NCBI GenBank assembly: GCA_006937955.1
Contig: SSNP01000024.1
Coordinates: 2,772,712-2,836,711, forward strand
DNA from: Pachypanchax playfairii
Taxonomy: Eukaryota; Chordata; Actinopteri; Cyprinodontiformes; Aplocheilidae
DNA length: 64,000 nt
Reading direction: 5' to 3'
The notes under the pieces were generated by a model that was given only the letters and a program-made list of their open reading frames with translations, made no database searches and was not told the origin of the DNA. A program made the position numbers and the translations under genes. Of the stretch, positions 48,227-57,912 are shown in pieces (positions within the stretch are counted from its first letter, which is position 1; each line of letters opens with the position of its first letter).

Positions 48227-51200
48227 CTGAGAAATTGACGAATTAACACAAGGATGAAATTTCAGCTTCAGAGACCTTGAAATGAGATTGATGTTAAATA
48301 GGGCTTTTATGCTTTTGACAGGTTTTTAGCACTATCCCATAATTACTTTAGCTCCTGAGTGTGTGTGTGTGTGACACAAAACACTCAAGTAACCCTAAAA
48401 TTATAAATGATTTTTCTAATCCAATGACAATTATCATGACTTGTAATATGAGCAGTCTTTCAACACATTAAAAACAGATTCCTCACAGCTCATCTCTATA
48501 TCATTGTTTCATACATAGTTACATGTAATTTGGTGCAGCATCTTTGGATTTAAATCTGCCTTTTTTTGTTGGACATTTATGTACACACAGGTGCTGTTTT
48601 TGTTTTAAGTGCATGTACGTTTATCTCACCTGTAAATATGAGTGGCTGAGACTTTTGTCAACGCTGTAGCGTTTCCTCATCTTCACCTGCAGCAGGTTGT
48701 TGATCAAGTCGATCGCTGGAAAGACAAAAGTATTTAAATTGTTTTAAGACTCGTTTTATCTTCGAATATTACTAAAACATTGTGCCCTCGAGGTCAGTCT
48801 GATTCACAGTAAATTGTTGACTAACATAAATAACCCCTTGATAATGAGCTCGTGACCTGCCCTCTAGCGCCACCACCAGGCCAAAAGTTTTGAATTTGAA
48901 ATAGTTTATCTTGAATTAATTAATTGATTTCCTGTAAAATCCAGAATACATTTTTAAATTTTACCTGACATATAAAGCTCAAAACTCCCTAAACTAGAAT
49001 GGGAGGCAGAGCTTTTAGTTATCAGGCTCCTCTCCTGTGGAACCAGCTTCCAGTGTTAATCTGTGAGGCAGACATCTTGTGTACTTTGAAGAATGTACTT
49101 AAGATTGTGCTTAATCCTATAGTCAGGGTTAGCTTAGGTTATCCAGATCCATCCCTTTAGTTATGCTGCAGTAGGCTTAGAAAGCTGGGACTGGTGCTTT
49201 ATAAATAAAACTGAATAGTTTTCATCCAAATCTCAAATTTACTGACAACATTGTTTGTTTGTTTGTTTATTTCACAATTTCAGTGTTTGCATAAATCACA
49301 TACTGATCTATACTATTGTGAAAGTGGACTCCCTTTGAAGCTCTAAGCTTATAAAATTGGGGTCCAATACACCCACCACCATCGAACAATAAAATCACAT
49401 GTCCAGGTACAATAATACAAAAATGAATAGACAGGCGGCGGACAGTTATCTTGCATAATCCTATATCCAAGTACATATAGTACATTATATGGAATATATA
49501 TTAAATTAATACAACACATATACCTTTACTCTCAGTTCGATCCATGTATAGAGGGAAAGCAACTACAACCACAGATACTTAAGCTGCAAAACCATCAGGT
49601 GCATAATTCTCCAGAAGTTTGTGCTTCAGATTTCTTTTAAATATGGAATATGTGGCAGATTGTTTTATATTATTGTCCAACATATTCCATTCCTAACCCT
49701 AACCATATTCTATATTTGTGGAACCCTCAGACATATGCTAAAACTAGCAGATTTTAGTTTCCTGAACTTCCCTTTTTGAAACAACCTATTTCTGGTATTT
49801 TGATGGTGAGAGGGTGAGTACAAAGGTATAAGTTCACACAGTCTTGCGTTTAACTTATAAACAACACTGTACATTGTGCAAGCATTATGGTAAAGATTAC
49901 ATTCAGGGAGCTTTAGGAGGCCATACCCATGGAAGAGTGCATTTGTAGGAGAATTGTTCATTGACCAAGAAATGGCTCTGATAGCTTTCTTTTGTAATAT
50001 AAGTAGTTTATCTGTATAGGTAGGGTATGTGTGGTTCCAAATAATATTACAATACGTGAAATGAGGTTCAAACAGTGATCTACACAGTGACAGCAAGGCT
50101 TCTAGCGGGAGCATGTGTCTTACTTTGAAAAACAATCCTACAATTTTGGACAGCTTTTGACAGCTTGATGATCACAAGAGTATGAACTATGAACTCTATT
50201 GGTTTTGGGGATGACATGACCTTTCCTGTAGCGACACCTTCAAGTCGGGGTTTTGGTTTTAGATTTAGTGTCTCTTCTAGTTTGGGGTGCACGTTCATGA
50301 TTCTCACAGATTGAACCGTACAGACACACACACACTCTCATGTTCATGGAGTGGGGAAGTTCTGACCACTCCGCTCCCCCATGTCATGCAAAGTATCAGC
50401 TCTGCACCTGCAAGTGTGAGGTCATAAATGGGTCCCACACAGACAGACGAGTTTTACACAGCCATCATGAAATATGAAGCAAAATAAATGATAAAGGTTG
50501 CTTTTTAAACCCTCCTATTCAGCTTGGGGTTCATTTCAAAGTCTTGTATTTGTGTTAGATTTATGGTGTATTTGCAAAGCACAAAGCAGAGCAAGTATTT
50601 TTTATCTAGTTGCTGTTTTGACACGTTCTATAACGAGCTACACTCAGTATACTTAAAAAACCCAAAGCAGCAGGACTAAAGCTACACAAGCTACTCACTC
50701 TGTTTGGAATCAAGCCTTTTCTATACTCTTTCAAGGCTGCATAGAAACCCTGAAGTTCTGCAAACGTTCACACAGTTGAATTAAAATGTTTCATTAATTG
50801 TTTTGGCAAAAGATGAAGAGTAAATACGTTTTCCACACATCTGTTTAAACTAATCTAGCACCTCATTAATAATTCAGCCTTTTTCTGCTTTCTGCTGGCC
50901 TCCATTTACCATCTTTGGAGATCTGGTTCCAGGGGTTGTCAGGGTACATGAAGGCTGCATTTTGAATCTGGTCATTGATGTCTTCGTCCTCATTGAACGG
51001 GAACGTCCCACTGAGGCTGACGTACATGATGACGCCGACTGACCACATGTCCAGTGAGCGATTGTAGCCCTGGTTCAGCAGGACCTCTGGGGCCAGATAG
51101 GCAGGCGTGCCGACCACGGAGCGACGGAAGGACTTCTCACCGATAATGCGAGCGAAACCAAAGTCACACAGCTTCACCTGTAACATGCACGAGCCTCGAG

Positions 51201-54200
51201 TGAGTCATCACTCAAGAAGAACAGCAATGTGTGATAATGATGGGACGCTAGTGAGCAACAAAAAAAAGGTGGGAAAAAATGTTTGTGTGGCTTCACACTA
51301 GTTATTCTTACATTCTCATCACAGAGTGCGAACATGTAAAAATAGGTTATATAGCATGTGTTTATGTTTATTTGTGTGAGTACCTGCGGGAAAGGATCAG
51401 CAGAGGCAAGCAGCACATTCTCTGGCTTCAAGTCACAGTGAACGATGTTTTTGAAGTGAAGATGTCTGAGAGCTGCAAGAATCTGCTCGCATGTAGCCAT
51501 GTAAACACAAGTGTACCCAAAAAACAAAAAAACAAGCAAGATGTAATTCGGAGAAAACAACAAAGTCATCTTGTGTTTAAATGTAAAATGATACCCAGAC
51601 AAGCAACATGAGAGAGTACGTAGCTGCACACAAACAACCCACAGCACTGATAATGCGACGTAGTTTTATGCTAAAATATGCAAACAAATCCATGTTTTGT
51701 TGGAAGGGGTGTGCACACACACCTGTGTAATGAGGAATTTAGTGAGTCTCTCAGGTAATCTGCCCTTCTCACTGGAAAGGATCATCTCCAACATGTCGCC
51801 GTGCAGCTTCTCCATCACAACAAACACTCTCTCTGGGGTTTCAAACATACACTCCAGGTTTACAATGCCCAGGTGGCGTAAACTCTAAGAGATGAGAGAT
51901 GAAGAGCGTTAGCTGCTTGAGGTTCCTGTGGTCAACATCAGCAAGGATCTGAGCTGATCACACCTCGTTGGTGTGATCATGAAAGAGGCCGGACGGAGGT
52001 GATTTTTTTTTCTGCAGCATCTGAAGAGATTTGGTGTGGACTCAAGGTCTGTCAGCTTCTATCAGACTGTGTTACAACCTGGTATGAAAGTTTTAATGCG
52101 ACGGACTACAAAACTCTCCAGAAGGTGGTGAAATCTGCAGGACTGTCCATTCAGGACCTCATGAAGTCTGTCTGACAGTTTCTTATAGAAGAAACATTAA
52201 GTTCCTGAACACATGGTATCTTTATATATTTGTGATTTTGTATTTTTGCAGATGGTATTTTTCATTATGGCTGCTTATATATGAAAATTAAACTTGAAAC
52301 ATATTTGAAATATAATGAGCATTTTGGAGGACGATATTTGGAAAGACTGACCAATTCAGTGTAAGAATAGCAACAATGTTTTTTTATAGTAATAAATTTA
52401 GAATTTTGCAATATAATAAAGAGGAAGAGAGACGTGCAGCATCAGCGTAAGACAGTTAACCACTAATGATTTCACATTAAACACCATGAAAATAACTTTG
52501 AGTCACAGTTATAAAACGCCAGTATTTATAAACCAATATTGATATTTATAGTATTTGGAGGAAATCCATTTCAAATGCACATTTTAAATTTTTTATGACA
52601 GTCTATTTTAGTTGTAAAGAATACTGTCAAAGGAGTAACTTGGGTTTGGAAACAGGCTTTAGTTGTAAATTTTGTCTCCATCTGCTGGTAAAAAATGTTC
52701 TGTATAACCAGTTGGCGTGACAATATAAAATTGTTACTCTGTTTTCAAAGCAAATAGTATATACAGTATATTCATGTACATTAAATTGAGGACAAAATAG
52801 AAAAAATATTAAGTCATTTCCAGAAGTTACATTTCTATAAAATGCAGAAATCAAATTACTGTATTCTTTACAACATTATCTGAGATGGACATATAGCTGC
52901 TGCTAAGCTGCACCACACAATACCAGGGTAAAAAAAAGTTTCCATCAAATAATACAACATTTAAAGATTTTGTTTTAGCTAGGTACGATTAGTGTGGTTA
53001 CCTGGAGGATGGCCACCTCGTTCCTCAGCTGGCTCTCCTGCTTGGTGGGAAATCGAAGCTTATCGATGACTTTGACAGCAACGTCTCTTCCTGTCTTCCT
53101 GTGCTTCCCTGATAAGATTATATGTTCCAATTGATGTTATTAGGAATTGATTTTGTAATGTCTTTCAAAGTGATGGACTGATGACCTGTCCAGGTGTGAC
53201 CCTGCTTCTTGCGAAAATGACTGATTGACTCTTCACTGCAAAATTCCATCTCTACATAAAACAATTACTTAAATCAGGAGAATTTGGCTATCATCACAAT
53301 CTTTCCCCATCTTAACTTTTATAGAAAATTGTTTACAAGAACAGGATCACAAAGGATTCAGGACTAGTTGTGTGATTCCACAAGACCCGAGTCAATCTAA
53401 AGTATCAGATCAGCGTCCCAATCAAGGAATTTTTCATGGATCAGTATCAGATTAGCTCACCACCCTCAGCTCCAGATCTCTGTTAATGTAATATGGCTAC
53501 CCTAAAACATTGTGACGTAACATGCAAAAGTGTCTGTGGTAAGGAAGCACAAATTGCAATGTTTGCAGTTTGAGTATGTATCACTGCAGTAGCAATAGAA
53601 CTACATTAAATACAAAAAATTTGATAAAACATTTAAACATTTGGCTGATTACGCCAAGTTCACCAAGCTAAGCTAGCATGGCTAAGCAACAGAAAGATAT
53701 GGATTAACACTGAGTATCAGCAGATACTTAATACTAAATGATTCAGATCAATTTCAGTAACAAAAATGTTAAACAGGACATCAAACAGCTCAGTCTTCAT
53801 TAATGAATGTTTTCACATACCTCCATAAACTATTCCAAACTGCCCAGATCCAAGTACTTCATCAGCAAATATCTGGTACACCATGCCGATATCCTGTAAG
53901 AACCCAAACAATCAAGAATCAGGGGTCTAATTATCTTAAAGTTCAAAGAGGATTACTAAAATTTGTAACAAGTCGTACCACATTCTCCTGGATTTGACTG
54001 TTGGATACAGAAATGCTTACTGATGCTTGTCCTGGGGAAAAATGTTATACCATATCACGATAAGTTTTACATATTTATTTAATTAATAAGATTTTTTTTC
54101 TATACCGAAACCCACTGATTTCATCTTTATTAAATCAACATGATGCTCAGCTTACTGTGAGGTGTATTCCCCTCGGCCGGCGGGGCATCCTGAAAGATGA

Positions 54201-57200
54201 CTGGCATAAGTGCCTGGCGAATGGCGCTCTCCCACGCATTCGCCACCTCACGCCCAATGCCACTGTTAGGCTGCACCATACTGGGGGAGGGAGGTGTCTG
54301 AGGGATTGTTTGGGGGTTGCTGGAGGCCACAGAGGGGAGGGTGTTAGGGTCCTCCCCTACAAAGTAGCACATGGTGCCTGTGATGAGCTCAAAGCAGTGA
54401 CGGTTGGTGCCTTGCGAGACGAGGGTGAAGTCGGTCGCAGGTCGCACCTTCAGGATTTCAGATAGGGGGATCTCCTGCAAGAACATGGATGCTTTGAGAA
54501 ATAAAAATACACACAAATACACTGGGTCTTTTTATGGAATAAACAGTACTCACCTTGTAGTATTTATTGGAGGTGTTGTTCTGGAAAAGGATGATACATT
54601 TGCAGTCCAGACGCCAGTAGTGTCTTTTCCTCTGTTGGGGGAATTGGATGGGAAAGGATGGGACAACCAAAGTAAGATACGGCAATGAGGAGGTCGATGG
54701 GAAAGAAATAAAGACTGAGGCACAAGCGGGGATCGGCGGTAAATTTCAGGGACGGTTTCAGAAGTTGTCAAATAGGAAGAAAGATGAGTGAATGTATAAG
54801 CTGCAGGATGCAATGGAGAAAGTAAAAAAGGAAGGAAGGTGAGAGAAAAGTGAAGGAAGCAGAATGTTAGTGCGACCAGGAAGGAAAATAATTAATAAAG
54901 TCTGTAGAGGTAAATAAATTATTTTGAAGGTCGAACACAGACTTTACACACAGGGGGAAAGAAAAGTTAGAAAATTGAATCTTGAACTGAATTCACATAT
55001 CTGCTGAGTGCTGTGTTATTGACAGAGAGTTGACTCAATCATCAGTCTTTCATCTGTACACTAAAACACTCACACTAAAAGAAGAAAAGGGAAGCAATAA
55101 AAGCTGAAGCACGATCATCAAGGTCAAAACTGCTGCTAGAGAAGCTGATGAACAGACAGAGTGTGTTAATGGCTACTTTTTGTTTTTAAGTGAATCTAAA
55201 GTAAACAAACTGTATGATGGTTCAAAGGAAGTTCATCAGTAGTGGGGAGCACTGATACAAAGATTTAATTAGATTTGGAATTAAGACCATAGAAATGGTG
55301 GCTGATGTTTACCAGTGTGTCCTTATTGCTGTAGTGAACCATCCAGCCTTCTTTAATAGCTGTGCTGGATCGTCGAGTTGTCTGCCTCACTGACTGGACC
55401 ACCCTCATTAACGGGATGTTCGAACTAAAAAACAAGACAAAAGGTTCGATGTTTAAAAAGGAAAAACTGTGTTTTCAGATGTACTTTTGTATCAGACAAA
55501 ATATTAGATATTTAAATATTCTATGAGGTGGAAATTTGAGAATCTACACAGAACTTAACCTTAAGAACACTTTTTTTTAATAGTTTGACACAAATGTTTA
55601 AAGTCCTCTATTACCTTTGGTCTCCACTGGTTCCATCTGGGTTGTTGTCAGGAGAAAAAGATCCAGGGATACTACAGGACTCATCTGAGTCATCCATTGA
55701 GGACTTGTCTGAGGTGTCCTCACTGCTGAAGTCCATGGGCACTTCAGTGTCTGTACTGGGGCTCAACAAATCTGATACAAAACACAAAAACAGAGACAGA
55801 GATAAGTTAAGAAGATTATGCTTAAAATGTGTAATATTTATGTTGCTAATTTCAACATCACTACTTTGGTAGTCACTAAAAGCAACAGATTACTAATAAA
55901 CTAGTCTAATAAGACTTTACATCTGTACAAAGTATTGATGATACGTACCACAGTTACTCTTGTTATCTGAGAAGATAAAATTGTTACAATGAGTATTATT
56001 AAAGTTGTTTGAGTGGACAATAAAATATAACATGTAGAATTATTAGTTCTGACTACAAAAGGATAAACGTGAAAAACATAAATAAAATCCTTACAGATGT
56101 AACAAGATAAACTTAGAACAGAAAAGGAAAGTCACGTCATCTCTTACCTCCAATGGTCTCTCCGAGGCAGTCATTGGGGACCTTGTATGCGCAGCGTTTA
56201 TGACAGTTGAACTTACAGTCTGTGAGGAATGCGACAATTCGAACTCACTTAATATTATCGAATTATGCACCAAATCACACTGTCTTTGTTTTCATGCTCA
56301 CCTTTGCACTGCAGACCCTGCCTGAACAGCCCTCTGAGAAGCCTCTTGCAGTACTGGCACACAGTTGGACGGGTGTACGAGTGAATAGCAAACGTGTGGG
56401 GCACCTTGACTTTGCTCATCAGCATCTTGTCCAGATGGACAGGTCGGCCTGTGTAGAACTGCCGTGCGTCGCTAGCTGTCCGTGGCTAGCACAACAGAGA
56501 GGATCATTTATCTCACTAGATTATCTAGATTAGCATTTTTAAGCTAAAAACCGCTTGGTTGAAATGCAACTTTTATTTGCTACATCTTTGTAGAATTGCA
56601 ACTAGCTATTTTTACCTTAACACTCTTTTAAGCTTTTATTGCTGTTTAATTTTGAATGACTGTTTATTGTGATTGAGTAAAATACCAAATTAAATCAGTC
56701 TACTGCAACTGCCGCTATCATTGATCAAAAATTTATAAGAATGTAAATTACAATGACTATAATTTGACTAAATGTCTAAACCAACTTGAATGGAATGCAG
56801 ACGTGCAGGTTGTTTCAAAGATCTGCAGATATGTCTGTTAGACAGAAACTTCAAACATGTTTGTGTCATGTTTTCCCTCATTGTCAGTGTGTCCAAAGCT
56901 CACCAAAAGATTGTTATATGAATAAAAAAAAATACCAACTAAACTAAGTTTTCTGTCTCATTAGCAAGGTGTGGTCAAGAAAAAAATTGGTATACCAGAT
57001 ATTCTGATGAATTTTAACACCATGAAAGACATGAATTACCGTATGTGTGTGAGAGCGTATAAGGCTGGTTTCTTCATTGCAGGTGGAGGTTGATGCCAAA
57101 CTGTACATCGACTCAGAGGTGGAGAGACGCAGTGACTGAGTGCTGCTCAAAGATGTGGTCGACAGTCGCCTTTTACGAGCTCCACTGCAGTTATTTGGGA

Positions 57201-57912
57201 TGCTGAATGCACAGCGCTTATGGTAGTTAAGCCCACATCCTGCAGGGGGCAGCATGGATCAAAGATTCGGAGAGGTGAGTATCAACAGAGCAGCAGAGAG
57301 GAGGAGAGTGAGTATTTGATGAGTGTTAAAATCTACTTCACAGAGAAATTCTGAGCTTTAAGCAATGTGTCTTTTCCAAATCAGTTTTTTCTCACCATCA
57401 CACTTCAGGCCTTGACGAACTAACCCAAACAGCATCTCTCCACAGTGATCACAGAAGGCTGGGGCTCGGTAGGAGTGCACATTGAGTGCATGGGGTCGAA
57501 TTTGAAAATCTTCAAATGTGGCTGCCGCTAAAATAAAAATAAATTAAAAAAAGGGGCACAAAATGGGGAAGTGTAGGTGTTAGGAAACATTTATGTTTGT
57601 GTAACATCACAAAATTAAGGAAAAAATTATAGGGTTTGAGTCATGTCAAATATAAACTGGGTAAAATAAGTGGACGGATTTAAAAGCTGGGCAAAAAGAA
57701 GACAAAAACAATGTTTTTGAACTATAACAGTATCCGAAACAAAAAGAGGGACCAAAAAAGACAGATTACTTACCAGAGAGCACCACCTCCACCAGATCTC
57801 CCTCCTGAATGTCACTTGTAGCTTTAACCAGTTGCAGGATGTTGTTGGAAGTTGTGTCATGCTTGAATAGCAAAATTTTGTCATAAATTCCATAAAAGCC
57901 ACACTCAGGGAA
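48002..57912 (-). CDS. prkd2: Protein kinase D2 (prkd2), 18 coding exons, 5'-incomplete
   Basis: Cytosolic/Golgi serine-threonine kinase activated by diacylglycerol and PKC. Exons, 5' to 3': 57912-57774, 57527-57396, 57239-57040, 56485-56302, 56219-56148, 55966-55949, 55771-55615, 55424-55313, 54631-54554, 54474-54156, 54031-53979, 53893-53821, 53108-53002, 51884-51723, 51482-51384, 51177-50910, 48715-48630, 48226-48002. All junctions are GT-AG and the frame stays open for 827 codons plus stop. Domains in window residues: C1a ~58-107, C1b ~182-232, PH ~320-465, kinase ~497-753. Kinase signatures: GSGQFG loop, VAVKVIDK lysine, HCDLKPEN, DFG, activation loop SFRRSVVGTPAYLAPE. The C-terminus KVSIL matches the PDZ-binding tail of PKD1/2. 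PRKD2 is favoured over PRKD1/3 by RLDCKC in PH, VIFQDAPP before the kinase, GRLPERLTKFLITQ, and DMQGL near the end. The first coding exon is beyond the window. Confidence 0.93.
48630..48715 (-). CDS. prkd2: prkd2 exon (end of kinase domain)
   Basis: Encodes IDLINNLLQVKMRKRYSVDK then SLSHSYLQ. Too short for simple ORF calls but required to keep frame between 50910 and 48226. SHSYLQ replaces the SHPWLQ I recall in mammals. Confidence 0.9.
48985..49215 (+). repeat. LINE C-terminal/3' fragment in a prkd2 intron
   Basis: The plus strand encodes GRAFSYQAPLLWNQLPVLIC and following sequence, the APxLWNxLP block seen at the C-terminus of fish LINE proteins. It ends near TTTATAAATAAAACTGAATAG, a typical 3' end. 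Inserted antisense to prkd2, in the intron between 48715 and 50910. Confidence 0.55.
49252..50135 (-). pseudogene. Truncated LINE with RT C-terminus and ACAA tail
   Basis: The minus-strand frame 49710-50135 (141 codons) contains LFEPHFTYCNIIWNHTYPT and LLILQKKAIRAI, the post-RT region of non-LTR elements. The 3' UTR runs to an AAACAAACAAACAA tail at 49252-49270. The element is 5'-truncated near 50135. It lies in the same prkd2 intron and strand. Confidence 0.65.
50910..51177 (-). CDS. prkd2: prkd2 exon (DFG and activation loop)
   Basis: Begins VKLCDFGFARIIGEKSFRR and includes both activation-loop serines (SFRRS), TPAYLAPE, and the helical lobe to NPWNQISKD. Phase 1 donor; the frame beyond it is intronic. 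Confidence 0.94.
51384..51482 (-). CDS. prkd2: prkd2 exon (kinase catalytic loop)
   Basis: A 99-nt exon (33 codons), ILAALRHLHFKNIVHCDLKP then ENVLLASADPFPQ. HCDLKPEN carries the catalytic aspartate. Confidence 0.94.
51723..51884 (-). CDS. prkd2: prkd2 exon (kinase N-lobe/hinge)
   Basis: A 162-nt exon encoding SLRHLGIVNLECMFETPE, RVFVVMEKLHGDMLEMIL and GRLPERLTKFLITQ. Phase 0 both ends. Confidence 0.93.
52010..52170 (+). repeat. LINE RT-derived fragment in a prkd2 intron
   Basis: Plus-strand translation in shifting frames gives VSFYQTV and TWYESFNATDYKTLQKVVKS, resembling the C-terminal region of L2/Rex1-type elements. Short and frameshifted. Confidence 0.4.
53002..53108 (-). CDS. prkd2: prkd2 exon (kinase catalytic lysine)
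   Basis: Encodes GKHRKTGRDVAVKVIDKLRF then PTKQESQLRNEVAILQ, with the ATP-anchoring lysine in VAVK and the alpha-C glutamate in RNEVA. Confidence 0.93.
53821..53893 (-). CDS. prkd2: prkd2 exon (kinase glycine loop)
   Basis: Encodes DIGMVYQIFADEVLGSGQFG and IVYG. GSGQFG is the ATP-binding glycine-rich loop. Confidence 0.93.
53979..54031 (-). CDS. prkd2: prkd2 exon (pre-kinase segment)
   Basis: A 53-nt exon encoding RQASVSISVSNSQIQENV together with the split Arg codon; conserved in all PKDs just before the kinase domain. Confidence 0.9.
54156..54474 (-). CDS. prkd2: prkd2 exon (end of PH domain and linker)
   Basis: Encodes EIPLSEILKVRPATDFTLVS, GTNRHCFELITGTMCYFVGE and a Pro/Ser-rich insert (QTIPQTPPSPS), then WESAIRQALMPVIFQDAPP. 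The Pro-rich part is longer than I recall for mammalian PRKD2. Confidence 0.9.
54554..54631 (-). CDS. prkd2: prkd2 exon (PH domain, central)
   Basis: A 78-nt exon, RKRHYWRLDCKCIILFQNN then TSNKYYK. The cysteine in RLDCKC matches my recollection of PRKD2; PRKD1 and PRKD3 have RLDSKC. Confidence 0.92.
55313..55424 (-). CDS. prkd2: prkd2 exon (start of PH domain)
   Basis: Encodes SNIPLMRVVQSVRQTTRRSS, then IKEGWMVHYSNKDTL, the first strands of the PH domain, which helps hold the kinase inactive. Phase 0 donor. Confidence 0.92.
55615..55771 (-). CDS. prkd2: prkd2 exon (acidic linker)
   Basis: Encodes DLLSPSTDTEVPMDFSSED and further Ser/Asp-rich sequence to TSGDQ, the acidic, poorly conserved linker between C1b and PH. 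Phase 2 donor AGGTAATA. Confidence 0.88.
55949..55966 (-). CDS. prkd2: prkd2 18-nt microexon
   Basis: ATAACAAGAGTAACTGTG lies between a pyrimidine-rich acceptor (TTTTATCTTCTCAG) and a GTACGT donor on the minus strand. Phase 1 on both sides means inclusion adds DNKSNC without changing frame, and skipping also keeps frame. It falls in the variable acidic linker after C1b. Support is from splice signals only. Confidence 0.6.
56148..56219 (-). CDS. prkd2: prkd2 exon (end of C1b)
   Basis: A 72-nt exon encoding DCKFNCHKRCAYKVPNDCLG and ETIG, completing the C1b zinc ligands. Phase 1 in and out. Confidence 0.92.
56302..56485 (-). CDS. prkd2: prkd2 exon (linker and C1b, first part)
   Basis: Encodes FYTGRPVHLDKMLMSKVK and most of the second C1 domain, HTFAIHSYTRPTVCQYCK, to GLQCK. 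Donor GGTGAG, phase 1. Confidence 0.92.
57040..57239 (-). CDS. prkd2: prkd2 exon (end of C1a and serine-rich linker)
   Basis: Completes C1a with CGLNYHKRCAFSIPNNC and continues into ARKRRLSTTSLSSTQ, a basic/serine stretch resembling the 14-3-3-binding region of PKDs. The linker ends RSHTHT at a GTAATT donor. The open frame 56944-57255 covers this exon plus flanks. Confidence 0.9.
57396..57527 (-). CDS. prkd2: prkd2 exon (C1a, first part)
   Basis: Encodes AAATFEDFQIRPHALNVHSY and the start of the first zinc-binding C1 domain: the initial His, then CDHCGEMLFGLVRQGLKCDG. Donor GGTGAG. Confidence 0.92.
57774..57912 (-). CDS. prkd2: prkd2 exon 2 (N-terminal ubiquitin-like region)
   Basis: Encodes FPECGFYGIYDKILLFKHD through EGDLVEVVLS, the end of the N-terminal region before C1a. 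It starts after a TTATAG acceptor in phase 0, so a preceding exon with the start codon must lie upstream. None is recognisable up to 64000. Exon number 2 is by analogy with the human gene. Confidence 0.9.

Noticed and set aside
48002..57912. Alternative naming as PRKD1 or PRKD3
   Set aside because: RLDCKC, VIFQDAPP, GRLPERLTKFLITQ and the DMQGL tail fit PRKD2; PRKD3 also lacks the VSIL-type tail.
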